From an uncultured Lachnospiraceae bacterium (GTDB lineage Bacteria; Bacillota; Clostridia; Lachnospirales; Lachnospiraceae), in NCBI GenBank assembly GCA_944381535.1, contig CALWLN010000212.1, positions 1 through 56,933 of the forward strand: a stretch of DNA of 56,933 bases, given 5' to 3'. Positions 1 to 8,146 of the stretch are shown piece after piece. Numbering within the stretch: the first letter of the stretch is position 1; every line of letters begins with the position of its first letter. The notes under the pieces were generated by a model that saw only the letters and a list, made by a program, of their open reading frames with translations, was not told where the DNA came from and ran no database searches. Made by a program: the position numbers and the translations under genes.

Positions 1-277
1 AGACCAGTGGAACCTTCACGTCCCGGCGAAGCTCCCTCACAAAATCAAAAATCTTATCAGTGGTCACCCCGCCCTTTAACGCCCGCAGGTTGGCCCCCTG
101 AATGACGGGCCCCTCCGCGGTGGGGTCGGAAAAGGGAATGCCAAGCTCAATAAGGTCGGCGCCATTTTCCACGGCGGCCCGGACGGCGGCCCCGGTGGTG
201 GCAAGATCCGGGTCCCCGCAGGTGAGAAAGGCGATGAAAGCCTTTCCATTTTCAAATGCTTTGCTGATGTTACTCAT
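1..277 (-). CDS. trpA: Tryptophan synthase alpha subunit (5' part, runs off the window)
   Basis: TrpA cleaves indole-3-glycerol phosphate to indole and glyceraldehyde 3-phosphate and passes indole to TrpB. Only the first 92 codons lie in the window. The reading frame gives the family core [10 protein letters not shown] followed by TAEGPVIQ, which carries catalytic Glu49 (Salmonella numbering). The residue equivalent to catalytic Asp60 is Glu here (SDPTAEGP instead of SDPxADGP). The ATG lies 5 bases before the end of trpB, so the two genes overlap by 8 nt and are probably translationally coupled. It is the last gene of the trp operon visible here. Family identity is clear; activity with Glu at position 60 is not shown by sequence. 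Confidence 0.93.
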   Translation of the reverse strand, partial: MSNISKAFENGKAFIAFLTCGDPDLATTGAAVRAAVENGADLIELGIPFSDPTAEGPVIQGANLRALKGGVTTDKIFDFVRELRRDVKVPLV

Positions 278-1460
278 AAATATCCTCCCCTCTGTAGCGG
301 GCAATGGCGGCGCAGTCCTTGTCGCCTCTGCCGGAAATGGTGATGACAATGATCTGCTCCTTGTCCATGGCCGGGGCGATCTTCAAGGCGTGGGCCACGG
401 CGTGGGCCGATTCGATGGCGGGGATGATCCCCTCGGTCCTGGCCAGGTACTCAAAGGCGTCCACCGCCTCGTCGTCGGTCACGGGCACATACTCCGCCCG
501 GCCAAGGTCATGAAGATAGGCGTGCTCCGGGCCCACGCCGGGATAGTCAAGGCCCGCGGATATGGAATAAACCGGCGCGATCTGTCCGTATTTGTCCTGA
601 CAGAAGTAGGACTTCATCCCATGGAAAATGCCCACGCTCCCGGTATTTACGGTGGCGGCGGTCTCGAAGGTGTCAATGCCCCGGCCCGCCGCCTCGCAGC
701 CGATGAGCCTTACGCCCGCATCCTCGATAAAATGATAGAAGCTGCCGATGGCGTTGGAACCGCCGCCCACACAGGCCAGCACCGCGTCCGGCAGCCTGCC
801 CTCCTTTGCCAGAAGCTGTTCCTTGATCTCTTTGGAGATCACCGCCTGGAAATCCCGCACAATGGTGGGGAAGGGGTGAGGTCCCATCACCGAGCCCAGG
901 CAGTAATGGGTGTCGGAGATCCTGGAGGTCCACTCCCGCATGGCCTCGGATACGGCGTCCTTCAGGGTGGCAGTTCCCGTCTTGACCGGGATGACCTCAG
1001 CCCCCAGCAGACGCATGCGGTAGACGTTGAGGGCCTGGCGGACGGTGTCCTCCTCCCCCATAAAGACCACGCACTCCATGCCCATCAGGGCCGCCGCCGT
1101 AGCCGTGGCCACGCCGTGCTGTCCGGCTCCGGTCTCGGCGATCAGCCGGGTCTTCCCCATCTTCTTTGCCAGCAGCGCCTGGCCCAGCACATTGTTGATC
1201 TTGTGGGCGCCCGTATGGTTTAAGTCCTCCCGCTTCAGGTAAATCTTCGCGCCGCCCAGATCCTTTGTCATTTTTTCAGCGTAATACAGCCGGGAGGGCC
1301 TGCCCGCGTACTCATTGAAAAGCTCCGTGAGCTCCCGGTTAAATTCCGGGTCATCTTTATAGTGATCATACGCTTCCTCCAGCTCGATCACCGCATTCAT
1401 CAGCGTTTCGGGGATGTACTGTCCCCCGTGAATGCCGAAGCGTCCCTTTTGATTTGTCAT
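270..1460 (-). CDS. trpB: Tryptophan synthase beta subunit
   Basis: TrpB is the PLP enzyme that condenses indole with L-serine to give tryptophan, working as an alpha2-beta2 complex with TrpA in the cytoplasm. The 396-residue length is normal for the family. The PLP-binding lysine is Lys87 in GAHKINN, followed by the AETGAGQHG segment and the glycine-rich phosphate loop [10 protein letters not shown]. The start sits in an ATGA overlap with the end of trpF, and the stop overlaps trpA by 8 nt. This is the classical TrpB1 type, fitting its place beside trpA. Nothing in the sequence looks damaged. Confidence 0.98.
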   Translation of the reverse strand: MTNQKGRFGIHGGQYIPETLMNAVIELEEAYDHYKDDPEFNRELTELFNEYAGRPSRLYYAEKMTKDLGGAKIYLKREDLNHTGAHKINNVLGQALLAKKMGKTRLIAETGAGQHGVATATAAALMGMECVVFMGEEDTVRQALNVYRMRLLGAEVIPVKTGTATLKDAVSEAMREWTSRISDTHYCLGSVMGPHPFPTIVRDFQAVISKEIKEQLLAKEGRLPDAVLACVGGGSNAIGSFYHFIEDAGVRLIGCEAAGRGIDTFETAATVNTGSVGIFHGMKSYFCQDKYGQIAPVYSISAGLDYPGVGPEHAYLHDLGRAEYVPVTDDEAVDAFEYLARTEGIIPAIESAHAVAHALKIAPAMDKEQIIVITISGRGDKDCAAIARYRGEDIYE

Positions 1461-2212
1461 AATCTTTCTTCCTTTCCGCTAACATTATTTTCTTTCCGGA
1501 CCGCCGCCACAAAGGCCGCCATTTTGGCCCTGTCCTTCAAGCCCCCCGTCTCCATGCCGGAGCTTGCGTCCACCCCCCAGGGGTGCAGCGCCTCAATGGC
1601 GCCTTTTACATTGCGGGCGTCAAGCCCTCCGGCCAGGAAATAAGGCCTGTCCATATCCTGAATCAGCGTCCAATCAAAGGCCTTCCCCGTGCCGCCGCTG
1701 CCGGAGTCCAGCAGGATCATGTCCGCGCCGCTGTGCTTCGCGCGCTCCGCGTCCTCCCTGCTTTCGATACGGAAAGCCTTGAAAATAGGTTTGTCGGTGA
1801 GCCTCCGCAGTCTCCTTATGTAATCCTCATCCTCTCCTCCGTGAAGCTGAGCGATGTCAATGATTCCTTCCCGCAAAAGCTCCGCCACCCTCTCAGCCTC
1901 CTCCCTGACAAACACCCCCACCGCCCGTATGGAGGGAGCGAGAAGCCTCCGCAGCGCTGCCGCCTTCTCCGGCGTGACATACCGCCTGCTTCCCGGAGCA
2001 AAAACGAAACCGATGTAGTCGGGATTTAACGCGTTTGCGGCCTCGATGTCGCAGGGACGGGAAAGACCGCACAATTTAATTTGAGTAGTTTCCACAGCCT
2101 TCTGCTTCATACCGGCCCCCGCAATTTCTATAACCTCTTTCCTCATACCGGCCTCCGCAATTCCTACATTCCTCATGCTGGCCCCCGCAATTTCTATAAC
2201 CTCTTGTTTCAT
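1457..2212 (-). CDS. trpF: Phosphoribosylanthranilate isomerase with repeated N-terminal extension
   Basis: TrpF performs the Amadori rearrangement of phosphoribosylanthranilate in the third step of tryptophan synthesis. The core begins at [10 protein letters not shown], which holds the catalytic cysteine; the catalytic Asp is in the GVDASSG segment. The family normally starts a few residues before IKLCG. Here the frame is open 34 codons further upstream, to an ATG at 2212 in an ATGA overlap with trpC. That extension is built from repeats of the type EVIEIAGAG. In-frame ATGs lie at 2212, 2176, 2146 and 2110, each after a GGGGG- or GGAGG-rich stretch, so several starts are possible. The most conventional protein is the 217-residue form from 2110. 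I report the longest frame because its overlap matches the other trp junctions. Confidence 0.93.
   Translation of the reverse strand: MKQEVIEIAGASMRNVGIAEAGMRKEVIEIAGAGMKQKAVETTQIKLCGLSRPCDIEAANALNPDYIGFVFAPGSRRYVTPEKAAALRRLLAPSIRAVGVFVREEAERVAELLREGIIDIAQLHGGEDEDYIRRLRRLTDKPIFKAFRIESREDAERAKHSGADMILLDSGSGGTGKAFDWTLIQDMDRPYFLAGGLDARNVKGAIEALHPWGVDASSGMETGGLKDRAKMAAFVAAVRKENNVSGKEERL
2107..2212 (-). repeat. Tandem repeat of the trpC/trpF junction with four ATG starts
   Basis: Reading the minus strand, the segment that carries the G-rich Shine-Dalgarno-like stretch plus ATG recurs at ATGs 2212, 2176, 2146 and 2110, spaced 36, 30 and 36 nt. Two units share the bases GAGGTTATAGAAATTGCGGG. All spacings are multiples of three, so the trpF frame stays open through every copy. 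Confidence 0.9.
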
Positions 2213-3129
2213 GCCAGCCCCCGCAGTTTCCGAAGCTTCGCCTGCCTATCCGGGGCCCGCATAAGAGTCTCCCCGATCAGCACCCCGTCGGCCCCGATTT
2301 CCCGAAGGGCCGCCACATCCTCCGGCCCGCTGACGCCGCTTTCGGATACGAACAGTACGCTGGCCGGAATCCGTTCCCGCAGCCTTAAGCTATTCTCGGT
2401 GTCTACGGAAAAATCCTTCAGGTTGCGGTTGTTGACGCCGATGATCCGCGCCCCGGCCCTGAGGGCCTTCTCCACCTCCGGCCCGTCGTGGGCCTCCACC
2501 AGAGCGGAAAGCCCCAACAGTTCACAGAGTTCCAAATATTCTCCAAGCTCCTCCTCCGTCAGTATGGCGCAGATCAGAAGCACCGCGGCGGCCCCCAAAA
2601 CCTTGGCTTCGTAGATCATGTACGCATCCACGATAAAATCCTTCCGCAGACAGGGAATGGAAACGCTGTCCGCAATCTCACTAAGATACGCGTCGCTCCC
2701 CAAAAACCATTTCGGCTCCGTCAGCACGGAAATGCAGTCGGCGCCAGCCTTCTCATACTCCCGGGCGATTTCGAGATACGGAAATTCCGGAGCGATCAGC
2801 CCTTTGGAGGGGGAAGCCTTTTTGCATTCACAGATAAAAGAAATCCCCGGCTTCCTTAGAGCATTTTCAAAAGGGAAGGCTTCCTTCCTAGCGGCGGTCT
2901 CACAGGTGGAACCATCCTTCCGGGCCGCGGCCTCACAGGCGGAACCTCCCTTCCGAGCCGCGGCTTCACTGGCGGAAGCACCCTTCCGGGCTGCGGCCTC
3001 ACGGAAGCCCCCTCCTGAAATCATCCCCATCGCCAGCGCCCGCTCTCTCATCTCCTCCAAAGGCACCTTTTCTTTTGCCAGGGCCGTCCGTTCCCGGGCG
3101 TAGCCGGCAAGCTGATCCAAAATCGTCAT
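2209..3129 (-). CDS. trpC: Indole-3-glycerol phosphate synthase with internal repeat insertion
   Basis: TrpC closes the indole ring by decarboxylating carboxyphenylaminodeoxyribulose phosphate, upstream of TrpA. The TIM-barrel core is recognisable from [15 protein letters not shown] (catalytic Glu and Lys), then [20 protein letters not shown] and [13 protein letters not shown]. At 306 residues it is about 45 longer than usual. The excess is an insertion at about residues 36-80, between the N-terminal helix and the first barrel strand. It consists of four 11-residue repeats of the type EAAARKGxSxC, which should form a charged helix. Start and stop both lie in ATGA overlaps with trpD and trpF. 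The catalytic core is intact; the effect of the insertion is unknown. Confidence 0.95.
   Translation of the reverse strand: MTILDQLAGYARERTALAKEKVPLEEMRERALAMGMISGGGFREAAARKGASASEAAARKGGSACEAAARKDGSTCETAARKEAFPFENALRKPGISFICECKKASPSKGLIAPEFPYLEIAREYEKAGADCISVLTEPKWFLGSDAYLSEIADSVSIPCLRKDFIVDAYMIYEAKVLGAAAVLLICAILTEEELGEYLELCELLGLSALVEAHDGPEVEKALRAGARIIGVNNRNLKDFSVDTENSLRLRERIPASVLFVSESGVSGPEDVAALREIGADGVLIGETLMRAPDRQAKLRKLRGLA
2883..3008 (-). repeat. 33-bp tandem repeat inside trpC
   Basis: Four units begin on the plus strand at 2883, 2916, 2949 and 2982, with an exact 33-bp period; the last is shortened. Each encodes 11 residues of the form EAAARKGxSxC. Units differ by several substitutions, so the array is not a very recent duplication. 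Confidence 0.93.
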
Positions 3130-4265
3130 GGCTTCACCTCCGGGCGGTCTCCGGCTCCCGCGGGGGACTCCGCTTTCGGGAAGCTTTCGGCTTCTGCGGG
3201 AGACTCCGCTTTCGGGAAGCTTTCGGCTCCTGCGGGGGACTCCTTTTCCGGGCGGTTGCTGACTTTAATAAGTTTCTGAAGGGTTTCCAGCACCTTGCCG
3301 GAGTCGATGAGCTCCGCCGCCAGGGCGATCCCCTCCTTCATACTGCCGGCCTTTCCTCCGATATAAAGGGAAGCGCCTGCGTTCATGAGAACCGCGTTTC
3401 TTCTAGGGCCCTTCTCACCGCCCAGGACCGCCCGCGTGATCGCCGCGTTCTCCTCAGGGGTGCCGCCTGCCAGGTCGGCCCTCCCGCAGCGTTCAAAACC
3501 GAAATCTTCGGGGGCAATGACATAGGATTTGAGCCAGCCCTCCTTGATCTCACAGATCGTGGTGGGCGCGCTCATGGAAATTTCATCCAGCTTCTCCTGG
3601 CCGTACACTACCATTCCCCGCCGGACGCCCAGGTTGATGAGCACCTGGGCCAGAGGCTCCACCAGATAATCGTCATAGACGCCCAACAGCTGCATGGAAG
3701 GGGTCGCCGGGTTCGTCAGTGGGCCCAGGATGTTGAATACCGTGCGGAAGCCCAACTCCCTGCGGATGGCTCCCACATATTTCATGGAGGTGTGGTATTT
3801 CTGGGCGAAGAAAAAGCACATGCCCACCTCCTTTAAAAGCTCCAGGCACCGGGCGGGGCTCTGCTGGATATTCACGCCCAGGGCCTCCAGGCAGTCCGCC
3901 GTGCCGCACTGGGAGGAGGCCGCCCGGTTCCCGTGCTTGGCCACCTTCATACCTCCCGCCGCCGCCACCAGGCCGGAGGTGGTGGAAATGTTAAAGCTTC
4001 CGGCGTTGTCGCCTCCGGTGCCCACGATCTCGAACACCTCCATGCCGGTATCCACCCTGGTGGCGTGGGCCCGCATGGCGGCGGCGCAGCCCGCGATCTC
4101 GTCCGTGGTCTCCGCCCGGGCGCTTTTCGTGGAGAGGGCCGAGAGGAAGGCAGCGTTCTGGGTGGGGGTGGTCTCTCCGCTCATGATCTCGTTCATGACA
4201 GTGAATGCCTCGTCGTAGGTGAGATCCTCCTTATTTACGATTTTTACAATGGCTTCTTTGATCAT
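3126..4265 (-). CDS. trpD: Anthranilate phosphoribosyltransferase with repetitive C-terminal tail
   Basis: TrpD transfers phosphoribose from PRPP to anthranilate. The PRPP-binding glycine motif [14 protein letters not shown] and the following [12 protein letters not shown] segment are present. The enzyme core ends at about residue 336 (ETLQKLIKV). About 43 further residues form a tail of 12-residue units such as [12 protein letters not shown], rich in Ala, Glu, Ser and Pro and probably disordered. The tail is absent from typical TrpD. The stop overlaps the trpC start by ATGA. A 162-bp gap with a 51-bp tandem duplication separates it from trpG, the longest gap in this operon. Confidence 0.96.
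   Translation of the reverse strand: MIKEAIVKIVNKEDLTYDEAFTVMNEIMSGETTPTQNAAFLSALSTKSARAETTDEIAGCAAAMRAHATRVDTGMEVFEIVGTGGDNAGSFNISTTSGLVAAAGGMKVAKHGNRAASSQCGTADCLEALGVNIQQSPARCLELLKEVGMCFFFAQKYHTSMKYVGAIRRELGFRTVFNILGPLTNPATPSMQLLGVYDDYLVEPLAQVLINLGVRRGMVVYGQEKLDEISMSAPTTICEIKEGWLKSYVIAPEDFGFERCGRADLAGGTPEENAAITRAVLGGEKGPRRNAVLMNAGASLYIGGKAGSMKEGIALAAELIDSGKVLETLQKLIKVSNRPEKESPAGAESFPKAESPAEAESFPKAESPAGAGDRPEVKP
3153..3243 (-). repeat. 36-bp tandem repeat in the trpD 3' end
   Basis: Two complete units (3153-3188 and 3189-3224 on the plus strand) and a partial third (from 3225) encode AESPAxAESFPK-type segments. The two full units differ at only a few bases. Confidence 0.93.
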
Positions 4266-4321
4266 ATTGCATCACTCCTAACATCCTGATATCACTCTAT
4301 GAAAAATGACAAACAGTTTCT

Positions 4322-4423
4322 TAATTATTGTCCAGTTTTATGGACATAGAGGTATGCCCGGAGGGCGCTTCCTAATTATTGTCCAGTTTTATGGACATAG
4401 AGGTATGCCCGGAGGGCGCTTCC
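4322..4423 (-). repeat. 51-bp direct tandem duplication between trpG and trpD
   Basis: Positions 4322-4372 are repeated at 4373-4423 with no difference I can see. Each copy contains the inverted repeat TGTCCA-GTTTTA-TGGACA, so the trpG-trpD gap could fold into two small hairpins. No coding function is apparent. The second copy ends 4 bp from the trpG stop. Confidence 0.92.
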
Positions 4424-4427
4424 TATA

Positions 4428-5000
4428 TCAATTCCCCAAAGCCAGAAAATTTTTCAACATCCGCTTTCCATGAGGCGTCAAAATGGATTCCGGGTGAAAC
4501 TGCACGCCGAAAATGGGGTACTCCCTGTGCTGCACCGCCATCACCTCCCCGGCCTCCGTGCTGGCCGTGACCTTCAGGCACTGGGGAATGGTCTTCGGCG
4601 CAGCCGCCAGGGAATGGTAACGGGCCACAGGGACCGTCCCCGGACAGCCATAAAACAGCGAGGATGTCACATCCAGCCGGACCTGTGACTGCTTTCCGTG
4701 CATCAGCTGTCTAGCGTAGGTGACCACGGCGCCGAAGGCTTCACAGATGGCCTGATGGCCCAGGCAGACGCCCAGCAAAGGGATCTCCATCCCCAGGGTC
4801 TTTGCCGCCTCCACGATGATCCCCGCCTCCTTCGGCCTGCCCGGCCCCGGCGAGAGGATGATGTGGTCCGGTCCCAGCGCCCGGATCTCCTCCACCGTCA
4901 TCTCGTCGTTGCGGATCACCTGAATATCCGGACGAAGCTCCCCCACCAGTTGATACAGGTTATAAGAAAAACTATCGTAATTATCGATCAGCAAAATCAT
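4428..5000 (-). CDS. trpG: Anthranilate synthase glutamine amidotransferase component
   Basis: TrpG hydrolyses glutamine and channels ammonia to TrpE for anthranilate synthesis. The class I amidotransferase triad is visible: Cys79 in GVCLGHQ, and His and Glu in QFHPES near the C-terminus. The start is placed at the ATG of MILLIDNYDSFSYN, the canonical beginning of the family. That ATG overlaps the trpE stop as ATGA. A longer upstream frame exists but lies inside trpE. The 190-residue protein is of normal length and is not fused to TrpD, as it is in some other bacteria. Confidence 0.97.
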   Translation of the reverse strand: MILLIDNYDSFSYNLYQLVGELRPDIQVIRNDEMTVEEIRALGPDHIILSPGPGRPKEAGIIVEAAKTLGMEIPLLGVCLGHQAICEAFGAVVTYARQLMHGKQSQVRLDVTSSLFYGCPGTVPVARYHSLAAAPKTIPQCLKVTASTEAGEVMAVQHREYPIFGVQFHPESILTPHGKRMLKNFLALGN

Positions 5001-6463
5001 AATTCCGCCTCCCCCGCCAGCTTCAAGGCGTTGACCACGGCCTTCGCCTTGTTGATGCACTCCTCATATTCCTTTTCGGGAACGGAATCCGCGACGATCC
5101 CCGCTCCGCTTCTTATAAATACCTTGCCGTTTTTCTTGTAGGCGATGCGGATGGCAATGCAGGTATCCATATTTCCGGTAAAATCCATGTAACCGATGGC
5201 CCCGCCGTAAATGCCCCGCTTGTTATTTTCCAGCTCTCCGATGAGCTGGCAGGCCCGGATCTTGGGGGCGCCGGAGAGGGTTCCCGCAGGCAGCACCGCC
5301 TCGATGGCGCTTAAGGCGTCGCAGTCCTCGCGGATCTCTCCCCGGACCGTGGAGCCAATGTGCATCACATGGGAGAACCGTTCCACGGAATGGAGCTTTT
5401 CCACCGCAACCGTGCCGAAGCGGCTGATCTTCCCAAGATCGTTCCTGCCCAGATCCACCAGCATGTTGTGCTCGGCAAGCTCCTTCTCGTCCGACAGAAG
5501 CTCCGCCTCCAGGGCTTTGTCCTCCTCCTCGGTGGCTCCCCTTGGCCGGGTGCCCGCCAGCGGGAACGTGTGGAGCACGCCATTTTCCAGCTTTACCAGC
5601 GTCTCCGGGGAGGCTCCGGCCACCTCCACATCCGTCCCCGCGAAATAGAACATGTACGGCGACGGGTTCAGGGTACGCAGCACCCGGTAGGTATCAAGGA
5701 GGCTTCCCTCAAAGGGGGCGCTCAAGCGGTTGGAGAGCACGATCTGGAAAATATCTCCCTCCCGGATGTGGCGTTTGGCCTGCTCCACCATGGCGCAGTA
5801 CCGCTCCTTGTCAAACAACGGGGTGACCTCTCCCAGAAGCCGCCCCAGGGGCTCCTGTTTCTTCCCGCCCTCCTTTAAGAGCCGGACGAGCTGCCCCAGC
5901 TCCATGACCGCCCGGTTATAGCCCGTCTCCGGTTCCTTTAGGGACATATTCACCATCAGTATGATCTTCTGGCGAAAATTGTCAAAGGCGATGACCTTGT
6001 CAAAGAGCATGACGTCCACGTCCTTGAAAGCCTCCGTATCCTCCGCCTGGCCCCGCACGCTGGGCTCACTGTAGCACAGATAGTCGTAGGAGAAATACCC
6101 CACCAGCCCACCGGTAAAGGGAGGAAGGTACTCAAAGCGGGGGCTTTTGTGCTCCGCCAGCACCTGGCGCAGATACCCGGAAGGGTCATCCGTGTGAAAC
6201 TGCAGGCTCCCCGCCTCCATTTCCCCGTCCCTGCAAGTGATCTCCAGCTTCGGGTCAAATCCCAGAAAGGTGTAGCGCCCCCATTTTTCATCGGCCCAGG
6301 CGGACTCCAGCAGATAGCAGTGGGTGGATACATTTTTCAGGATCCGCATGGCCTCAATGGGCGTGAGGAAATCCGACAGGATCTCACAGCTTACGGGAAG
6401 GGTCTTGTAATTCCCGGCAGCCGCCAGTTCCCGGACTTCGCAAAGCTTTGGCAGAATGTTCAT
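4997..6463 (-). CDS. trpE: Anthranilate synthase component I
   Basis: TrpE converts chorismate to anthranilate using ammonia from TrpG, and is the committed step of the pathway. The chorismate-binding domain shows family blocks such as GDIFQIVLSNRL, GASPETLVKLENG and PAGTLSGAPK. Near the N-terminus is the LLES motif, which in characterised TrpE proteins binds tryptophan for feedback inhibition. The start at 6463 follows AAAGGAGGT by a good distance and gives 488 residues. A longer frame to 6520 would run into the leader terminator and is rejected. It is the first gene after the T-box leader. Confidence 0.97.
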   Translation of the reverse strand: MNILPKLCEVRELAAAGNYKTLPVSCEILSDFLTPIEAMRILKNVSTHCYLLESAWADEKWGRYTFLGFDPKLEITCRDGEMEAGSLQFHTDDPSGYLRQVLAEHKSPRFEYLPPFTGGLVGYFSYDYLCYSEPSVRGQAEDTEAFKDVDVMLFDKVIAFDNFRQKIILMVNMSLKEPETGYNRAVMELGQLVRLLKEGGKKQEPLGRLLGEVTPLFDKERYCAMVEQAKRHIREGDIFQIVLSNRLSAPFEGSLLDTYRVLRTLNPSPYMFYFAGTDVEVAGASPETLVKLENGVLHTFPLAGTRPRGATEEEDKALEAELLSDEKELAEHNMLVDLGRNDLGKISRFGTVAVEKLHSVERFSHVMHIGSTVRGEIREDCDALSAIEAVLPAGTLSGAPKIRACQLIGELENNKRGIYGGAIGYMDFTGNMDTCIAIRIAYKKNGKVFIRSGAGIVADSVPEKEYEECINKAKAVVNALKLAGEAEL

Positions 6464-6489
6464 GGTCTGTACCTCCTTTGATCTTTGTA

Positions 6490-6783
6490 ACAAAAAAACG
6501 CCCTTGACAGAAAGAATCATCTGTCAAGGACGAATAAAAGCTTATCCGCGGTGCCACCTTGTTTCGCAGGAAAAAACCTGTGCCCTTAGCGGGATACCAA
6601 CATATCCCCGGCAACTGACGTATGCCCACACGTTGCAGAATACTCTGTGATCTCTCACATTTGACTGCACCCTCAGCGGTCCATTTGACAACTTGTTTCT
6701 CACCCGGTTCTCAGCATCCCGGACTCTCTGTAAAGGCATCATTGCCGTTATCTCCGCTTCAACGGTTTGGTTGATTGAATTTT
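6490..6783 (-). promoter_or_regulatory. T-box leader, tryptophan specific
   Basis: The minus strand carries the T-box sequence AAGGTGGCACCGCG at 6560-6547, the 14-nt signature that pairs with the acceptor end of uncharged tRNA. Upstream lies the stem I region with AGAGAG and GCTGAGAACCGGGTG, and the codon TGG (6683-6681) within AAATGGACC, where the specifier loop is expected. TGG is the tryptophan codon, which fits the genes controlled. The leader terminator follows directly. By analogy with known T-boxes, uncharged tRNA-Trp should favour antitermination and trp transcription. Confidence 0.95.
6492..6532 (-). terminator. Leader terminator of the trp T-box
   Basis: A 13-15 bp stem (arms around CCTTGACAGA and TCTGTCAAGG) with a short loop is followed on the minus strand by seven T residues. 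It sits between the T-box motif and trpE, the usual place of the T-box-controlled terminator. Confidence 0.95.
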
Positions 6784-6788
6784 TATAG

Positions 6789-6817
6789 ATTATAGCACCT
6801 GGGTGAGGTTGTGTCAA
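6789..6817 (-). promoter_or_regulatory. Consensus sigma-A promoter of the trp operon
   Basis: TTGACA (6817-6812), a 17-bp spacer and TATAAT (6794-6789) match the vegetative consensus exactly. The start of transcription would be near 6782, just before the T-box leader. Confidence 0.92.
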
Positions 6818-6846
6818 GGATGAAAATAAATTTTTTTGCCTATCGC

Positions 6847-7899
6847 CTATCCGCTAATCATATATTTGGTTTTTAAATCATTGTGCCAATTATATTGAAT
6901 ATACCCTTCCCTTTGCAATCGGCCCACAACAATTCCCGAATCAATTCCAACATAACAGGAAAATTCTTGAATGGATTCTTTCGAAAATTCATGTCTCCTC
7001 AAAAATGTATCATATTGTTCCTCGGGAATCAATGTATTCTTGGCATACTCATCCGCACATTTCTCATCCTTTTCCGTGGTTCCTTCCGCATTTCCTATAT
7101 GGCCATATATAATATGGGCAATTTCATGAAACAGGCTAAACCAGAATTTATCAGCGTCTTTGCCACGCACCGTCAAGCCTACAACAATTTTATTCCTATC
7201 TAAAAAGGTTGCGCCATGCAAAAACGAACCTCCGATATGAGGAAGAAACACGATTGCTATTCCACACTCTGCCAACAATATTGTCAACTTTGGGCAAAAT
7301 TCTGACGGATTCATAGTTGTCATTTTTCTAATCTGCGGGACTCTTTCCAAAAGTAACGCTATATCAATCGGCCTCGTCTCCATTTTTCTGGCCTCCAGTT
7401 TTGCCTTCTGAGCCCACGCGATAAGCGCAAAGTCACTTTTTTCCGTGACCCCAAGTTTTCTACATGCAATTCCTGGGATCAGAGGCCCCTGTAAAAAACT
7501 TAACTGAGCCACTTCAAAATATTTTCTTAAATTCAAAACACGGTCTGTCCAAGCAGAAACGTCTTCCACCCATCCGTGTTTTGCCATTTCCTTATATGGA
7601 ATTTTCTTTGCTATCGCAATATCTTCCTCCATGGTGTTCTCTTCCTGCACCTTCAGGAGTTTCTCCCGATAAATCGCTTCCAGATTACACCAGAACTGAG
7701 CCGGTAGTCCCAATACCATCTCCAAGCGCACCGCTGCATCCATCGTCAAATGCACTTCTCCATTCATAAGCCTGCTAATATGTTTCTCAGACATCCCCAT
7801 TCTCGCGGCAAACTCTTTCTGGCTCATTCCACGCTCCAGCAACTGCTCCTTTATCGTTGCGCCCGGTGGTGTCGCTATAAAACTATGACTTCTTTCCAT
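6847..7899 (-). CDS. HigA-type HTH antitoxin fused to an ImmA/IrrE metallopeptidase domain
   Basis: The N-terminal 75 residues form an XRE/HigA-type helix-turn-helix: GATIKEQLLERGMSQKEFAA, then ISRLMNGEVHLT and VLGLPAQFW. The C-terminal half contains FHEIAHIIYGH, the HExxH zinc motif of the ImmA/IrrE peptidase family. This two-domain build is common for antitoxins paired with HigB/RelE-like toxins. The start follows GAGGAGGCAAAGCA and is well supported. The gene directly follows the remnant of a HigB-like toxin in the same orientation, so this is probably the surviving antitoxin. The protein looks intact. It could act now as a stand-alone repressor; its proteolytic activity is inferred from the motif only. 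Confidence 0.88.
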   Translation of the reverse strand: MERSHSFIATPPGATIKEQLLERGMSQKEFAARMGMSEKHISRLMNGEVHLTMDAAVRLEMVLGLPAQFWCNLEAIYREKLLKVQEENTMEEDIAIAKKIPYKEMAKHGWVEDVSAWTDRVLNLRKYFEVAQLSFLQGPLIPGIACRKLGVTEKSDFALIAWAQKAKLEARKMETRPIDIALLLERVPQIRKMTTMNPSEFCPKLTILLAECGIAIVFLPHIGGSFLHGATFLDRNKIVVGLTVRGKDADKFWFSLFHEIAHIIYGHIGNAEGTTEKDEKCADEYAKNTLIPEEQYDTFLRRHEFSKESIQEFSCYVGIDSGIVVGRLQREGYIQYNWHNDLKTKYMISG

Positions 7900-7911
7900 T
7901 GCTTTGCCTCC

Positions 7912-8145
7912 TCATGTCTGGTATGGGTGAACCAAATCTAATGCATATTGATTTTTTCGATTTCCTTTTAACGGATGGCATCTGCCAATCTTGTATTGTA
8001 TCATCATCTCAACCGAAATTGCTGCTGAAATCTGATCCACCCGCAAATGTATTTTCTCGGCCATTTCCGTTCCATACCTTTTTTCAGCCTCATATGCATT
8101 GGTACATATTTTCTCAATTCTATTGCTTTTATACTGGATTTGCAA
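7912..8145 (-). pseudogene. HigB/RelE-like toxin remnant, cut at both ends
   Basis: The 77-codon frame reads as a HigB-type toxin: KICTNAYEAEKRYGTEMAEK, RVDQISAA, GRCHPLKGNRKNQYALDL and VHPY. Relatives normally continue after HPYR with about 20 more residues forming the last strand; here the frame stops after HPYQT, 12 bp before the antitoxin start. At the other end the expected ATG reads TTG, exactly where the transposase-derived sequence begins. Both edges therefore look damaged. Residual translation from TTG is possible, but no Shine-Dalgarno site of its own is evident. I recognise the family from memory of conserved segments, without alignment. Confidence 0.72.
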
Positions 8146-8146
8146 T

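Noticed and set aside
102-1223. Long plus-strand open frame (373 codons)
   Set aside because: It is antisense to trpB, whose conserved residues are all present; high GC makes long opposite-strand frames common here.
2107-3243. CRISPR array
   Set aside because: The repeats are contiguous, coding and in frame, with no spacers. No CRISPR array or cas gene was seen anywhere in the window.
5001-5060. N-terminal extension of trpG
   Set aside because: It would add a Gly-rich stretch inside trpE; the ATG at 5000 has the canonical MILLIDNYDSF start and the ATGA overlap.
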